This document shows, piece by piece, positions 8,253-16,569 of a stretch of DNA of 64,000 nucleotides; the stretch's first letter is position 1, and each line of letters opens with the position of its first letter. The translations under genes and the position numbers were made by a program. Under the pieces are notes generated by a model, which made no database searches, had not been told where the DNA came from, and saw nothing but the letters and a program-made list of their open reading frames with translations. The stretch comes from Litorimonas sp051251645 (GTDB taxonomy: Bacteria; Pseudomonadota; Alphaproteobacteria; Caulobacterales; Maricaulaceae): assembly GCA_051251645.1 (NCBI GenBank), contig JBPOEY010000001.1, positions 310,001 through 374,000 of the forward strand, written 5' to 3'.

Positions 8253-9980
8253 ATGAAACATCTTCTTCTCGCGGCTTCGGTTTGTCTTCTGCCCATGGTT
8301 GGCGTGGCGGCTGACCCAAACCCGGCCGCACGCGCCTTTTACCAATATGATGCGATCCATCAGCCGATCTTGTCCAAGGACGGAATGGTCAGTGCACAAG
8401 ACGCGATTGCGGCTCGAGTCGGCGCGGATATTTTGCGGCGGGGCGGGAATGCCGTCGATGCAGCGGTCGCTGTCGGGTTCGCGCTCGCCGTGACCCACCC
8501 GCAAGCGGGAAATATTGGTGGCGGTGGGTTTATGATGCTGGCCGAGCCGGATGGGAATGTCCGCGCGATTGATTTTCGTGAGCAAGCGCCAGCCTCTGCA
8601 ACGCGGGATATGTATCTCGGCGCGGACGGTACTGTTGATAATCAAAAAGCGCAGTTCTCTCGCGCGTCTGCAGGCGTTCCGGGCTCTGTTGCGGGATTGC
8701 TCCATGCGCTCGACACACATGGGACCATGTCTCGTCGACAGGTCATTGGCCCGGCGGCGGCGCTGGCCGAGCGCGGCTTTATCGTTAGCCCCGCGCTGGC
8801 CCAATCGCTCGCAAGCACGAGTAGCCTTAGCGCCGATGAAAGCTCTCTCGATTATTTCGGTGGGTTGGAGGCCGGCGATCGTTTGCGTCAACGCGATCTC
8901 GCTAAAACGCTGAAACGCATCATCACGCTGGGCCGGGACGGCTTTTATAAAGGAAAGACAGCCGATTTGATTATCGCCGAAATGGCGCAGGGCAATGGTT
9001 TGATGACCCGCGACGATCTTGCCGCCTATGAGGTCGTTGAACGCGAGCCTGTTACAGGCACCTATAACGGTTACACGGTCACGGCGATGCCACCGCCATC
9101 GTCCGGCGGGGTGCATATGGTGCAGATGATGAATATTCTGGAGGGTTATGACTTAGCCGCTGACGGGCATAATTCTGCAGCTTATTTGCACAAATTGATT
9201 GAATCGATGCGCCGGGCCTATGCGGATCGCAGCGCTTATCTTGGTGATCCAGATTTTGTCGACGTCCCAGTCGCGGCGTTGACGTCGCGCGATTATGCAG
9301 ACCGGTTGCGCAGCACGATTGATCTGACTGTGTCGAGCCGTTCCGTTGATATTCGACCGGGTACGGAACTCCCTTATGAGAGCCTCGAGACAACCCATTA
9401 TTCCGTCATTGATGATGAAGGACGAGCTGTCTCTGTCACCTATACGCTCAATTTTTCTTTCGGTTCTGGCTATTCCGTCGATGGCGCGGGGTTCCTGCTC
9501 AATAATGAAATGGATGACTTTTCTGCCAAGCCGGGGAGTCCGAATGGCTATGGCCTGATTGGCGGTGAAGCCAATAAGATCGATCCGCGCAAACGGCCTC
9601 TATCATCCATGACGCCAACGATTGTGATGAAAGATGGTAAGGTCGTGCTCGCCACAGGTTCACCGGGGGGGTCCACGATCATCACGTCAGTCATGCAAGC
9701 CGTTCTTAATGTAGTCGAGTGGGAAATGAACACGGCAGAAAGCCTGCACGCGCCGCGCATCCATCACCAATGGTTGCCCGATGCTGTAATTGTGGAGCCG
9801 GGGATTAGCCCAGACACGCTGCGCATATTAGAAGGAATGGGGCATCAATTCCCGCGCGAGGAAGACGGATCGATCAGCCGGTCGACACTGGGGCTCGTGA
9901 ACTCCGTCGGGCGTGATGGGGATTGGTTGACAGGGGCGTCAGACCCTCGCGCGCCAGATAGTTTGGCGGTCGGGCCTTAA
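8253..9980 (+). CDS. ggt: Gamma-glutamyltransferase
   Basis: This 575-residue periplasmic enzyme has a signal peptide (MKHLLLAASVCLLPMVGVAA). The large-subunit landmarks are GMVSAQDAIAARVG, GGNAVDAAVA, GNIGGGGFM and DFREQAP. The self-cleavage site is SLETTHYSV, where the threonine after the glutamate becomes the new N-terminus and nucleophile. The small subunit shows DDFSAKPG, RPLSSMTPT and GSPGGSTIITSV. The enzyme transfers or hydrolyses gamma-glutamyl groups from glutathione. It converges on def with three bases between the stops and its promoter region abuts the divergent GH10 gene. Confidence 0.96.
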   Translation: MKHLLLAASVCLLPMVGVAADPNPAARAFYQYDAIHQPILSKDGMVSAQDAIAARVGADILRRGGNAVDAAVAVGFALAVTHPQAGNIGGGGFMMLAEPDGNVRAIDFREQAPASATRDMYLGADGTVDNQKAQFSRASAGVPGSVAGLLHALDTHGTMSRRQVIGPAAALAERGFIVSPALAQSLASTSSLSADESSLDYFGGLEAGDRLRQRDLAKTLKRIITLGRDGFYKGKTADLIIAEMAQGNGLMTRDDLAAYEVVEREPVTGTYNGYTVTAMPPPSSGGVHMVQMMNILEGYDLAADGHNSAAYLHKLIESMRRAYADRSAYLGDPDFVDVPVAALTSRDYADRLRSTIDLTVSSRSVDIRPGTELPYESLETTHYSVIDDEGRAVSVTYTLNFSFGSGYSVDGAGFLLNNEMDDFSAKPGSPNGYGLIGGEANKIDPRKRPLSSMTPTIVMKDGKVVLATGSPGGSTIITSVMQAVLNVVEWEMNTAESLHAPRIHHQWLPDAVIVEPGISPDTLRILEGMGHQFPREEDGSISRSTLGLVNSVGRDGDWLTGASDPRAPDSLAVGP

Positions 9981-9983
9981 AGC

Positions 9984-10514
9984 CTAAGCGTTTGCCGCCA
10001 ATTTCTCGGCCTTCACGACCTTCTTAATCGCACGTTCGCGTTTCAGGCGGGAGAGGTGGTCAAGAAAGACGATGCCTTCAAGGTGATCCATTTCGTGCTG
10101 GATACAAACAGCGTAGAGTCCTTCGCAATCCTCGGTCACGCGCTCGCCATTGTAATCAAGGTAGGTCACGCGGCACGTTTCTGGACGGTCCACATCATCG
10201 TAAATATCCGGGACTGATAAGCAGCCTTCCTGATAGGGAACGGTCGTCTCGGCGGGATCAAGAATCTCTGGATTGACATAATATTTTGGCTGCGGTTCTT
10301 CGCCCTGTTGAGCCAAATCCATCACAATAACGCGTTTTGGGATGCCAATTTGAATGGCGGCAAGGCCAATGCCTGGCGCATCATACATGGTCGCCAGCAT
10401 ATCATCCATAAGCGCCCGCGTTTCGTCTGTGACAGAGTCGACAGGCTCGCTGATAAGTTTGAGCCGTGGGTCAGGCACAGTGACGATCGGTCGGATTTGT
10501 CCCTTATTGGTCAT
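9984..10514 (-). CDS. def: Peptide deformylase
   Basis: All three deformylase motifs are present in this 176-residue protein: PGIGLAAIQIG, EGCLSVP with the metal-ligand cysteine, and QHEMDHLEG with the two metal histidines and catalytic glutamate. The enzyme removes the formyl group from nascent proteins. It is not beside fmt here, the usual partner, so this may be a second copy or a relocated gene. The N-terminal segment IRPIVTVPDPRLKLISEPV is normal for the family. Confidence 0.96.
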   Translation of the reverse strand: MTNKGQIRPIVTVPDPRLKLISEPVDSVTDETRALMDDMLATMYDAPGIGLAAIQIGIPKRVIVMDLAQQGEEPQPKYYVNPEILDPAETTVPYQEGCLSVPDIYDDVDRPETCRVTYLDYNGERVTEDCEGLYAVCIQHEMDHLEGIVFLDHLSRLKRERAIKKVVKAEKLAANA

Positions 10515-10563
10515 GTTGGGGAGATAGGTTCGAGACGCCGCCGGGTCAACCGCCGCGTGTGCG

Positions 10564-12075
10564 TCAGCCTTGTTGGGTCGACAAATAGCGATCTGAATTC
10601 CAAGTTTTGGTAAAGGGTCGCGTGCGACCGGAGGCCTGAATAACTAACAAATGCTCACGCGTCAGATCGCGGGGTGAATCCACACCACAGGCATGAGCGA
10701 TCATCTCGACCTCTTCGGTCAGCGTTTTAACATAATTGCTGACCCGCACGGCCTTATTGGTGGGGTCTAAGCCTTTTTGAAGCCGTTTATCGTGGGTCGT
10801 GATCCCGGTCGGACAGGTGTTCTTGTCGCATTTTAGCGCTTGGATACAGCCGAGCGCGAACATAAAGCCGCGGCCATTATTGATCATGTCGGCGCCGACG
10901 CAAAAGGCCCACGCAACATCTGCAGACGTGATGAGTTTGCCTGAGGCGATAATCTTGATGCGGTCCCGCAAACCTGCGCCAATGAGCATATCATGGAGCA
11001 GGGGGAGGCTATCTTCGATTAACATACCCGTGCTGTCGATCAGGGGCATCGGAGCCGCGCCTGTGCCGCCATCACCACTATCAAGCGCAATATAGTCCGG
11101 GGCTGAACTTACCCCGCGTCTTAGGATCGTATCGAATAATTCTTGAATGGGTTTTACCTGGCCCATGCAGAACTTAATCCCAACGGGGCGTTTGGACACA
11201 CGCCGGACCTGAGCTATCAAATCAAGCAACTCTTCCGGATTGCTCGCATCGATGTGTCGATTGGGGGAGAGGGCGGCTTCACCTTCCGGGATACCGCGAA
11301 TATCCGCGATTTCTTTCGTAACCTTAGCGGCAGGAAGAATGCCGCCCTTACCGGGCTTGGCCCCTTGGCTGAGCTTAATCTCGATCATTTTTATATTGGG
11401 GTTTTCGCAAATTTTGGCCAGTTTGGCTTCGTTTAAAGTCGCGTCATCATTGCGCGCGCCAAACTTGGCTGTGCCGAGTTGATAGACAATGTCGCAGCCT
11501 CCTTCCAAATGGTAGGGAGAGACCCCGCCTTCGCCTGTATTTAAATAGCATCCTGCAAGTTTTGCACCGCGCGAGAGGGCTTGAATGGCCGGCGCAGAGA
11601 GCGATCCATAGCTCATGGCACTAATGTTAAAGAGGCTATTGGGTCGGTAGGGGTGAGAGGTGTCAGGACCGATCGTGAACGGTGCGTGCGCTGGCGCTTC
11701 TTCTTCATCTAGCTTCGGGAATAGCCCATTCGCGAAAATCGGCATGCCCGGCTCAAACACCTTCGTCGAGCCGAACGGAACAACATCTTTGCCGTTCTCG
11801 CAGACATGTTTGACCCAATCGCGTTCCGCGCGATTAAACGGCATTTCTTCACGGTCTAGCGCAAAGAAATACTGCCGAAAAAACTCACCCATTGTTTGAA
11901 ACAGATTTCGGAAGTGACCGACGACCGGGTAATTCCGCCAGATTGTGTTTTTAGTCTGGGTTTTATCATGAATGAACAGGGCCACCGCACCAATCGTGAG
12001 CAGGGCTACGGTGAACAGGAAGAGTGAGCCGAGCAATTCAAGCCCGCTCATCGCAAATTTAGCAAAAGAATCCAT
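10564..12075 (-). CDS. FMN-binding glutamate synthase family protein
   Basis: The 503-residue protein has one or two N-terminal membrane helices (LLGSLFLFTVALLTIGAVAL) and a GltB central-type FMN barrel. Family landmarks are NISAMSYGSLS, NTGEGGVSPYH, QGAKPGKGG, DSGDGGTGAAP and the iron-sulfur-type CDKNTCPTGI. It lacks the glutaminase domain of true glutamate synthase. Such stand-alone membrane-attached relatives are common in proteobacteria and their reaction is not settled. The ATG at 12075 is chosen over a GTG one codon earlier. Confidence 0.9.
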   Translation of the reverse strand: MDSFAKFAMSGLELLGSLFLFTVALLTIGAVALFIHDKTQTKNTIWRNYPVVGHFRNLFQTMGEFFRQYFFALDREEMPFNRAERDWVKHVCENGKDVVPFGSTKVFEPGMPIFANGLFPKLDEEEAPAHAPFTIGPDTSHPYRPNSLFNISAMSYGSLSAPAIQALSRGAKLAGCYLNTGEGGVSPYHLEGGCDIVYQLGTAKFGARNDDATLNEAKLAKICENPNIKMIEIKLSQGAKPGKGGILPAAKVTKEIADIRGIPEGEAALSPNRHIDASNPEELLDLIAQVRRVSKRPVGIKFCMGQVKPIQELFDTILRRGVSSAPDYIALDSGDGGTGAAPMPLIDSTGMLIEDSLPLLHDMLIGAGLRDRIKIIASGKLITSADVAWAFCVGADMINNGRGFMFALGCIQALKCDKNTCPTGITTHDKRLQKGLDPTNKAVRVSNYVKTLTEEVEMIAHACGVDSPRDLTREHLLVIQASGRTRPFTKTWNSDRYLSTQQG

Positions 12076-12129
12076 CACTGAACTATGCGTGTGGCGGTGA
12101 AGGATTGCAAGATGCGACGCGATGGCGCG

Positions 12130-12900
12130 TTAAGCGTACGCCCCCACGGCATGTAGGTCACCACCATGCTGATTTAACCAACGACGCGCCATCTTGGTCT
12201 CTGGGAACAACCGTTCGCAAACCGCCCAGAAGGCGGGGCTGTGATTGGCTTCGATCAAATGGGCGCATTCATGCGCGCAGACATATTCGAGGATATCAGG
12301 GGGCGCGCAGATGAGACGCCATGAATATGAAATATGGCCTTCACCCTTGCGTGTGATGGCACTGCCCCAGCGGCTGGCTTGATCGCGGACACTGACTTTT
12401 GCGACGCGCTTGCCAAGTTCGCCCGCATAATGATGGGTTGCAGCTTCTAACTCCGCTCGCGCTTCGCGGATCAAGAGACGACGGACGCGACCGTGAAAGC
12501 TTTCTGGATCGGGCGAGGGCACGATAATTTTGCGCGCGGCACGGTCAATCTTAGCGCGGCCTTTCCCGGGCGGGCTGACAAGACGGTAACGGTCGCCTTG
12601 AAACAAAATCTCTTCGCCCGGCACGAAGGGCATGGGCGGGGGCAGGCCTTCTAAGTGAACATCAATCCAGTCGCGCTGCTCATGTGCAAATGTCTGGGCT
12701 TGCGGAAAGGCCCTGAGACTTGGCACGATCACATGCACTTGTCGCTCCGCCGCTTTGACTTTCAGGGAGACGCGGCGCGCCTTATCCGAAAGCACATAGA
12801 GCACGCGCGGATCAGTCTCGTCACGCAACGGGAATTCCGCCTTGTCAGGCGTGGGGCTACCGCTAGAGTTGCGCCTCAATTTCGACAGGACTTCTGACAT
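12130..12900 (-). CDS. YgjP-type (DUF45/M48-like) metallopeptidase
   Basis: The 256-residue protein ends with the YgjP zinc site: YVCAHECAHLIEANHSPAFW, where HExxH supplies two histidines and a later histidine is the third ligand. The preceding SVRDQASRWGSA and ISYSWRLICAP segments are also characteristic. The ATG at 12900 has GAGGA seven bases upstream. That ATG shares the CATG palindrome with the divergent lipoprotein gene, so each gene's ribosome site lies in the other's coding sequence. Longer starts up to 13077 would lie inside the lipoprotein gene. Substrates of YgjP proteins are little known. Confidence 0.9.
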   Translation of the reverse strand: MSEVLSKLRRNSSGSPTPDKAEFPLRDETDPRVLYVLSDKARRVSLKVKAAERQVHVIVPSLRAFPQAQTFAHEQRDWIDVHLEGLPPPMPFVPGEEILFQGDRYRLVSPPGKGRAKIDRAARKIIVPSPDPESFHGRVRRLLIREARAELEAATHHYAGELGKRVAKVSVRDQASRWGSAITRKGEGHISYSWRLICAPPDILEYVCAHECAHLIEANHSPAFWAVCERLFPETKMARRWLNQHGGDLHAVGAYA

Positions 12901-14632
12901 GCCCGCTTCCTCGTTTAACTTGCGCAGCACACTTCTCGCAGGTTTTTGCGCTTCCGCTCTCTTGATGGGGGCTTGCTCTGGCGGGGACAAGGTTCCGGCT
13001 GAGGAAATCAAGGTTGAAGCAGCGTCGCTTGGCCTAACGAGTGCTGACGAAAGCCAGCTCTCGGAGCATTTCGTCATTAAACTCCGTGGCGGCAGTGAAT
13101 CAGAAACGCTGAGCTTACTGAGCGCAGCAGGATTTGATGATGCGACCTATGGCGAGCGGATGATCGAAGGATCGACCGTTGTTTATACGGATTGGACCGC
13201 GTCGAATGAGGATGCCTCTATGCGCGCCGAGCGGGTTGAAATGATCGGGCTCAATAAGGCTGAAGACGGTCCGAGACTCGATAAGCTGGTCTTGAGCGGG
13301 ATGAGTATTGATGGTTTTGAGGGTGAAGGCGATGACCGCGAAAAAGTAATGGACGCAACTGTCGGCAGTCTTGTCGTCGTGAAACCGTCTGCGGATATGT
13401 TTGCGAACTTAGCTGACATCATGATGGCGAAAGACACGGGCAGCGACGCTGCAGTCGATACGATGGATGACTTGTCCGGCAATAATGATTTCCGCGCGTT
13501 TCACGTCGAAGACATGGTCGCGAATGTCATGGAAGACGACAAACAGGGAGCCCTCACCTTAAAACAAATCATTGTTGGCAATGATATGGATAAGGGGATG
13601 ATGGATGTCGTTCTTGAAACCCTCAGCTTCGATTGGAAGGGCGCTGAGAATAGTGGCGCGACCCCATTTGCGTTAGATATGGACGGCGTGACCATTATGG
13701 GACTTGATACGGAATTGATGAACGCGCCCGGCATGTCCGGTGTCGGTGCGACACAGGGCATGATGAGTGGTCTCATGGCTGGAATGACGCCATCAGCGAC
13801 GGCGCCTTACCGTCAAATTGATCTCGGAAAAGTTGATCTGAAATCATCGATGTTTGATCTCACAACAGAAGGTTTTGAGGCCGATAGTGTGACCAAGGGT
13901 AATATAACTGAGCTTCGTTCAGTGTTGTCGCCCATGGTTGTGACCCTCAAAGATCTCGCGGGCACACCCGTTGCGCTCTTTATAGATGTATTGCGCGAAA
14001 ACGGGCTGGCTGAAATTTCGCTTAAAGGGTCATCAACAACGACATTCGATAGCAAAGCTGACCGGGTCAGTTTTACTGATAATCGGATGGAAATTGACGG
14101 TGGTTTGCGCACACGGTGTGATTATTCGCTCCTCGGGTTGACCGCTTCGGCCAAAATGATGGACGACAGTGGTGTGAAAATCCCTGTTTTTGATTTCTCT
14201 GATACGGCCAATAGCGACGCCGCGTTCGAGGATTATATGGCTCAGACCGAAGCGTATAATGCGGCGCAGGCTGAAGCGAATAAGTTGATCAAAATTGAAG
14301 GACTGAATTGCGATATTCAAGACGTGCCTGGCAATAGTCTGGTCGAGCGAGGCTATAAGGTCGCATCGGCCATCACAGGGCGGCCTGTCCCTATTTTAAA
14401 GGGCGGCGCAAAGACAGCCATCGCTCTGGGCTCCCTGACCGCGCAATCTGAATTCCAGCGGGACCTTATGGACACACTCGGCTCTGGTCTCATCGATTTT
14501 ATCGACACACCCGGCCAGACTATGACCATTACAATGACCCCGGAACAGCCCGTATCGGTCGCATCACTGACGGGTAGTGATGGTAAAGAGCCATCAATCA
14601 AGCCGCTCAACCTGTCTGTTGAGGTTCGGTAG
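12899..14632 (+). CDS. Large lipoprotein of unknown function
   Basis: The 577-residue product has a lipoprotein signal: after MPASSFNLR a hydrophobic run ends in LLMGACSGG, giving lipidation at about Cys26. No catalytic motif is recognised. The body is rich in Asp, Ser, Thr and Met with repeated segments such as LDKLVLSGMSIDGF, LTLKQIIVGNDMD, FALDMDGVTIMGLD and IDLGKVDLKSSMFDL, suggesting a beta-rich repeated fold resembling AsmA- or DUF945-like proteins. That likeness is an impression. The start is supported by AGGA eight bases upstream of ATG. It is divergent from ygjP with overlapping start codons. Confidence 0.78.
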   Translation: MPASSFNLRSTLLAGFCASALLMGACSGGDKVPAEEIKVEAASLGLTSADESQLSEHFVIKLRGGSESETLSLLSAAGFDDATYGERMIEGSTVVYTDWTASNEDASMRAERVEMIGLNKAEDGPRLDKLVLSGMSIDGFEGEGDDREKVMDATVGSLVVVKPSADMFANLADIMMAKDTGSDAAVDTMDDLSGNNDFRAFHVEDMVANVMEDDKQGALTLKQIIVGNDMDKGMMDVVLETLSFDWKGAENSGATPFALDMDGVTIMGLDTELMNAPGMSGVGATQGMMSGLMAGMTPSATAPYRQIDLGKVDLKSSMFDLTTEGFEADSVTKGNITELRSVLSPMVVTLKDLAGTPVALFIDVLRENGLAEISLKGSSTTTFDSKADRVSFTDNRMEIDGGLRTRCDYSLLGLTASAKMMDDSGVKIPVFDFSDTANSDAAFEDYMAQTEAYNAAQAEANKLIKIEGLNCDIQDVPGNSLVERGYKVASAITGRPVPILKGGAKTAIALGSLTAQSEFQRDLMDTLGSGLIDFIDTPGQTMTITMTPEQPVSVASLTGSDGKEPSIKPLNLSVEVR

Positions 14633-14816
14633 AGTCCATGCTGCGCGGACGCGGTCGTATATTAACACGTATCGTGACAACAGGCTTCGATTCCCCGGCT
14701 TTCGTTTAGAAATGCATACCTAACCCTGCACCCCTGTGCGGGAATGTCGCTTGAAACCTTGCGCGAGGCTGCGCATATGAACGACAACTTCAATCACGGC
14801 ACGGAAAACAGATATT

Positions 14817-15566
14817 ATGAAAGTTCTCGTCCCGGTCAAGCGTGTGCTTGACTACAACGTCAAAGCCCGGGTTAAGCCCGATCAAAGCGGCGTCGATCTG
14901 TCTAACGTCAAAATGAGCATGAACCCGTTTGACGAAATTGCCGTCGAAGAGGCCGTGCGCATGCAAGAAGCGGGCACGGCGACTGAAACGATCGCTGTCT
15001 CTGTTGGGCCGGCCAAAGCGCAAGAAACAATCCGCACAGCGCTCGCGATGGGTATGGACCGCGGTGTCCACATCACAACCGATGAAGATTTGGAGCCGCT
15101 CGCGGTCGCTAAAATTCTCAAAGCTGTGGCTGAAGCCGAAGGCGCGGAGCTCGTGCTCATGGGCAAGCAAGCCATCGACAATGATTACGGCGCAACCGGT
15201 GGCATGTTGGCGGCACTGATGGATTGGCCGATTGGTCAATATGCGAATACGATTGCTGCGGGCGACGGCAGGATCGAAGTCAAACGCGAAATCGACGGCG
15301 GTCTGCAGACTGTGACGCTCAAACTCCCAGCGGTTGTTACGACTGATTTGCGCCTGAATGAGCCGCGTTATGCGTCTCTTCCCAACATCATGAAGGCGAA
15401 ACGTAAGCCGATTGAGGCCAAGACCCCTGAGGATCTTGGTGTCGATACGACACCGCGCCTGACGATTGTCAAAGTGACTGAGCCGAAATCGCGCGAAGCG
15501 GGCGTCAAAGTCGAAACCGTCGCTGAACTGGTCGACAAACTTAAGAACGAAGCGGGAGTAATCTAA
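14817..15566 (+). CDS. etfB: Electron transfer flavoprotein subunit beta
   Basis: The 249-residue subunit starts MKVLVPVKRVLDYNVK and shows NPFDEIAVEEAVR, the AMP-binding stretch LVLMGKQAIDNDYGATGGM and the ETF-beta signature VVTTDLRLNEPRYASLPNIMKAK. With EtfA it carries electrons from acyl-CoA and other dehydrogenases to ETF-ubiquinone oxidoreductase. The stop overlaps the etfA start (TAATG). The 184 bases upstream hold no gene and presumably the operon promoter. Confidence 0.97.
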   Translation: MKVLVPVKRVLDYNVKARVKPDQSGVDLSNVKMSMNPFDEIAVEEAVRMQEAGTATETIAVSVGPAKAQETIRTALAMGMDRGVHITTDEDLEPLAVAKILKAVAEAEGAELVLMGKQAIDNDYGATGGMLAALMDWPIGQYANTIAAGDGRIEVKREIDGGLQTVTLKLPAVVTTDLRLNEPRYASLPNIMKAKRKPIEAKTPEDLGVDTTPRLTIVKVTEPKSREAGVKVETVAELVDKLKNEAGVI

Positions 15567-16504
15567 TGGCGACTCTTGTTGTTGCAGAACATAATAATGC
15601 GTCGCTGTCAGAAGCAACGTCCAAAACAGTGTCGGCGGCGAAAGCCCTCGGCAGTGACATCGACATTCTCGTCGCGGGTCAGGGCGCCTCGGCGGCGGCG
15701 GCTGCTGCGGCACAGATTGACGGCGTTCGGGCTGTTATTAATGTCGAGCATGAGCTATTGGCGCGTCAAATGCCTGAGGCCATGGAAGCAACGATTGTTG
15801 CGCTGATGGATAGCTATGACACTGTTATGGCCGCTGATACGACAACGCATAAGGCCTATATGCCGCGCGTCGCCGCGAGGCTTGATACGCAGCAGATTAG
15901 CTCTGTGACGGGTATTGATGGGGATGTTTTTGAGCGCCCGATCTATGCTGGTAATGCGCTCGCCTATGTCAAATCGACTGACCCCAAGAAGGTTGTGACG
16001 GTCCGGACAACGGCGTTTCCTCTGTCAGGTGACGGCGGCTCTGCGTCATCCGAATCCAAATCGGTTGATATTGGTGACACAGGCTCAACCTTTGTCTCCG
16101 AAGAACTGACCAAATCGGATCGCCCTGAATTGACAGGCGCGAAGATTGTGATCTCTGGCGGTCGCGGTATGGGCTCAGGCGAAAACTTCGCCCTGATCGA
16201 TACCATTGCTGACAAGCTCGGTGCCGCCGTCGGCGCATCGCGCGCAGCTGTTGATGCCGGTTACGTTCCGAATGATTATCAAGTTGGCCAAACCGGGAAA
16301 GCCGTTGCGCCGCAACTCTATATCGCTGTTGGTATTTCTGGTGCGATCCAACACTTGGCCGGGATGAAAGACTCCAAGGTTATTGCGGCCATCAATAAGG
16401 ACGAGGAAGCCCCGATCTTCCAAGTTGCTGATTATGGCCTTGTTGCTGACCTCTTCAAGGCGTTACCAGAACTTGACACGGAATTGACCAAAATCGGTTA
16501 CTAA
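15566..16504 (+). CDS. etfA: Electron transfer flavoprotein subunit alpha
   Basis: The 312-residue FAD subunit has the C-terminal FAD-binding domain GGRGMGSGENF, VGASRAAVDAGYVPNDYQVGQ, then APQLYIAVGISGAIQHLAGM and INKDEEAPIFQVADYGLV, all standard for EtfA. The N-terminal alpha/beta domain is alanine-rich. It is co-transcribed with etfB and followed by an intrinsic terminator 23 bases after the stop. Confidence 0.97.
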   Translation: MATLVVAEHNNASLSEATSKTVSAAKALGSDIDILVAGQGASAAAAAAAQIDGVRAVINVEHELLARQMPEAMEATIVALMDSYDTVMAADTTTHKAYMPRVAARLDTQQISSVTGIDGDVFERPIYAGNALAYVKSTDPKKVVTVRTTAFPLSGDGGSASSESKSVDIGDTGSTFVSEELTKSDRPELTGAKIVISGGRGMGSGENFALIDTIADKLGAAVGASRAAVDAGYVPNDYQVGQTGKAVAPQLYIAVGISGAIQHLAGMKDSKVIAAINKDEEAPIFQVADYGLVADLFKALPELDTELTKIGY

Positions 16505-16527
16505 GCGCTTTTCAAGACTATAGAAAA

Positions 16528-16552
16528 GCCCGCCTAGATGGCGGGCTTTTTT
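16528..16552 (+). terminator. Intrinsic terminator of etfBA
   Basis: GCCCGCC (16528-16534), five-base loop TAGAT, GGCGGGC (16540-16546), then six T residues. Flanking A residues upstream could let it work for the convergent kinase gene too. Confidence 0.93.
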
Positions 16553-16569
16553 AATGGAGTGATTTGGCG

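Noticed and set aside
8247..9116. Minus-strand frame of 289 codons opposite ggt
   Set aside because: It overlaps the strongly supported gamma-glutamyltransferase gene and is Arg/His/Cys rich without any motif.
14790..15713. Long minus-strand frame of 307 codons across etfB
   Set aside because: It is antisense to etfB, which has full motif support, and its composition is that of a shadow frame.
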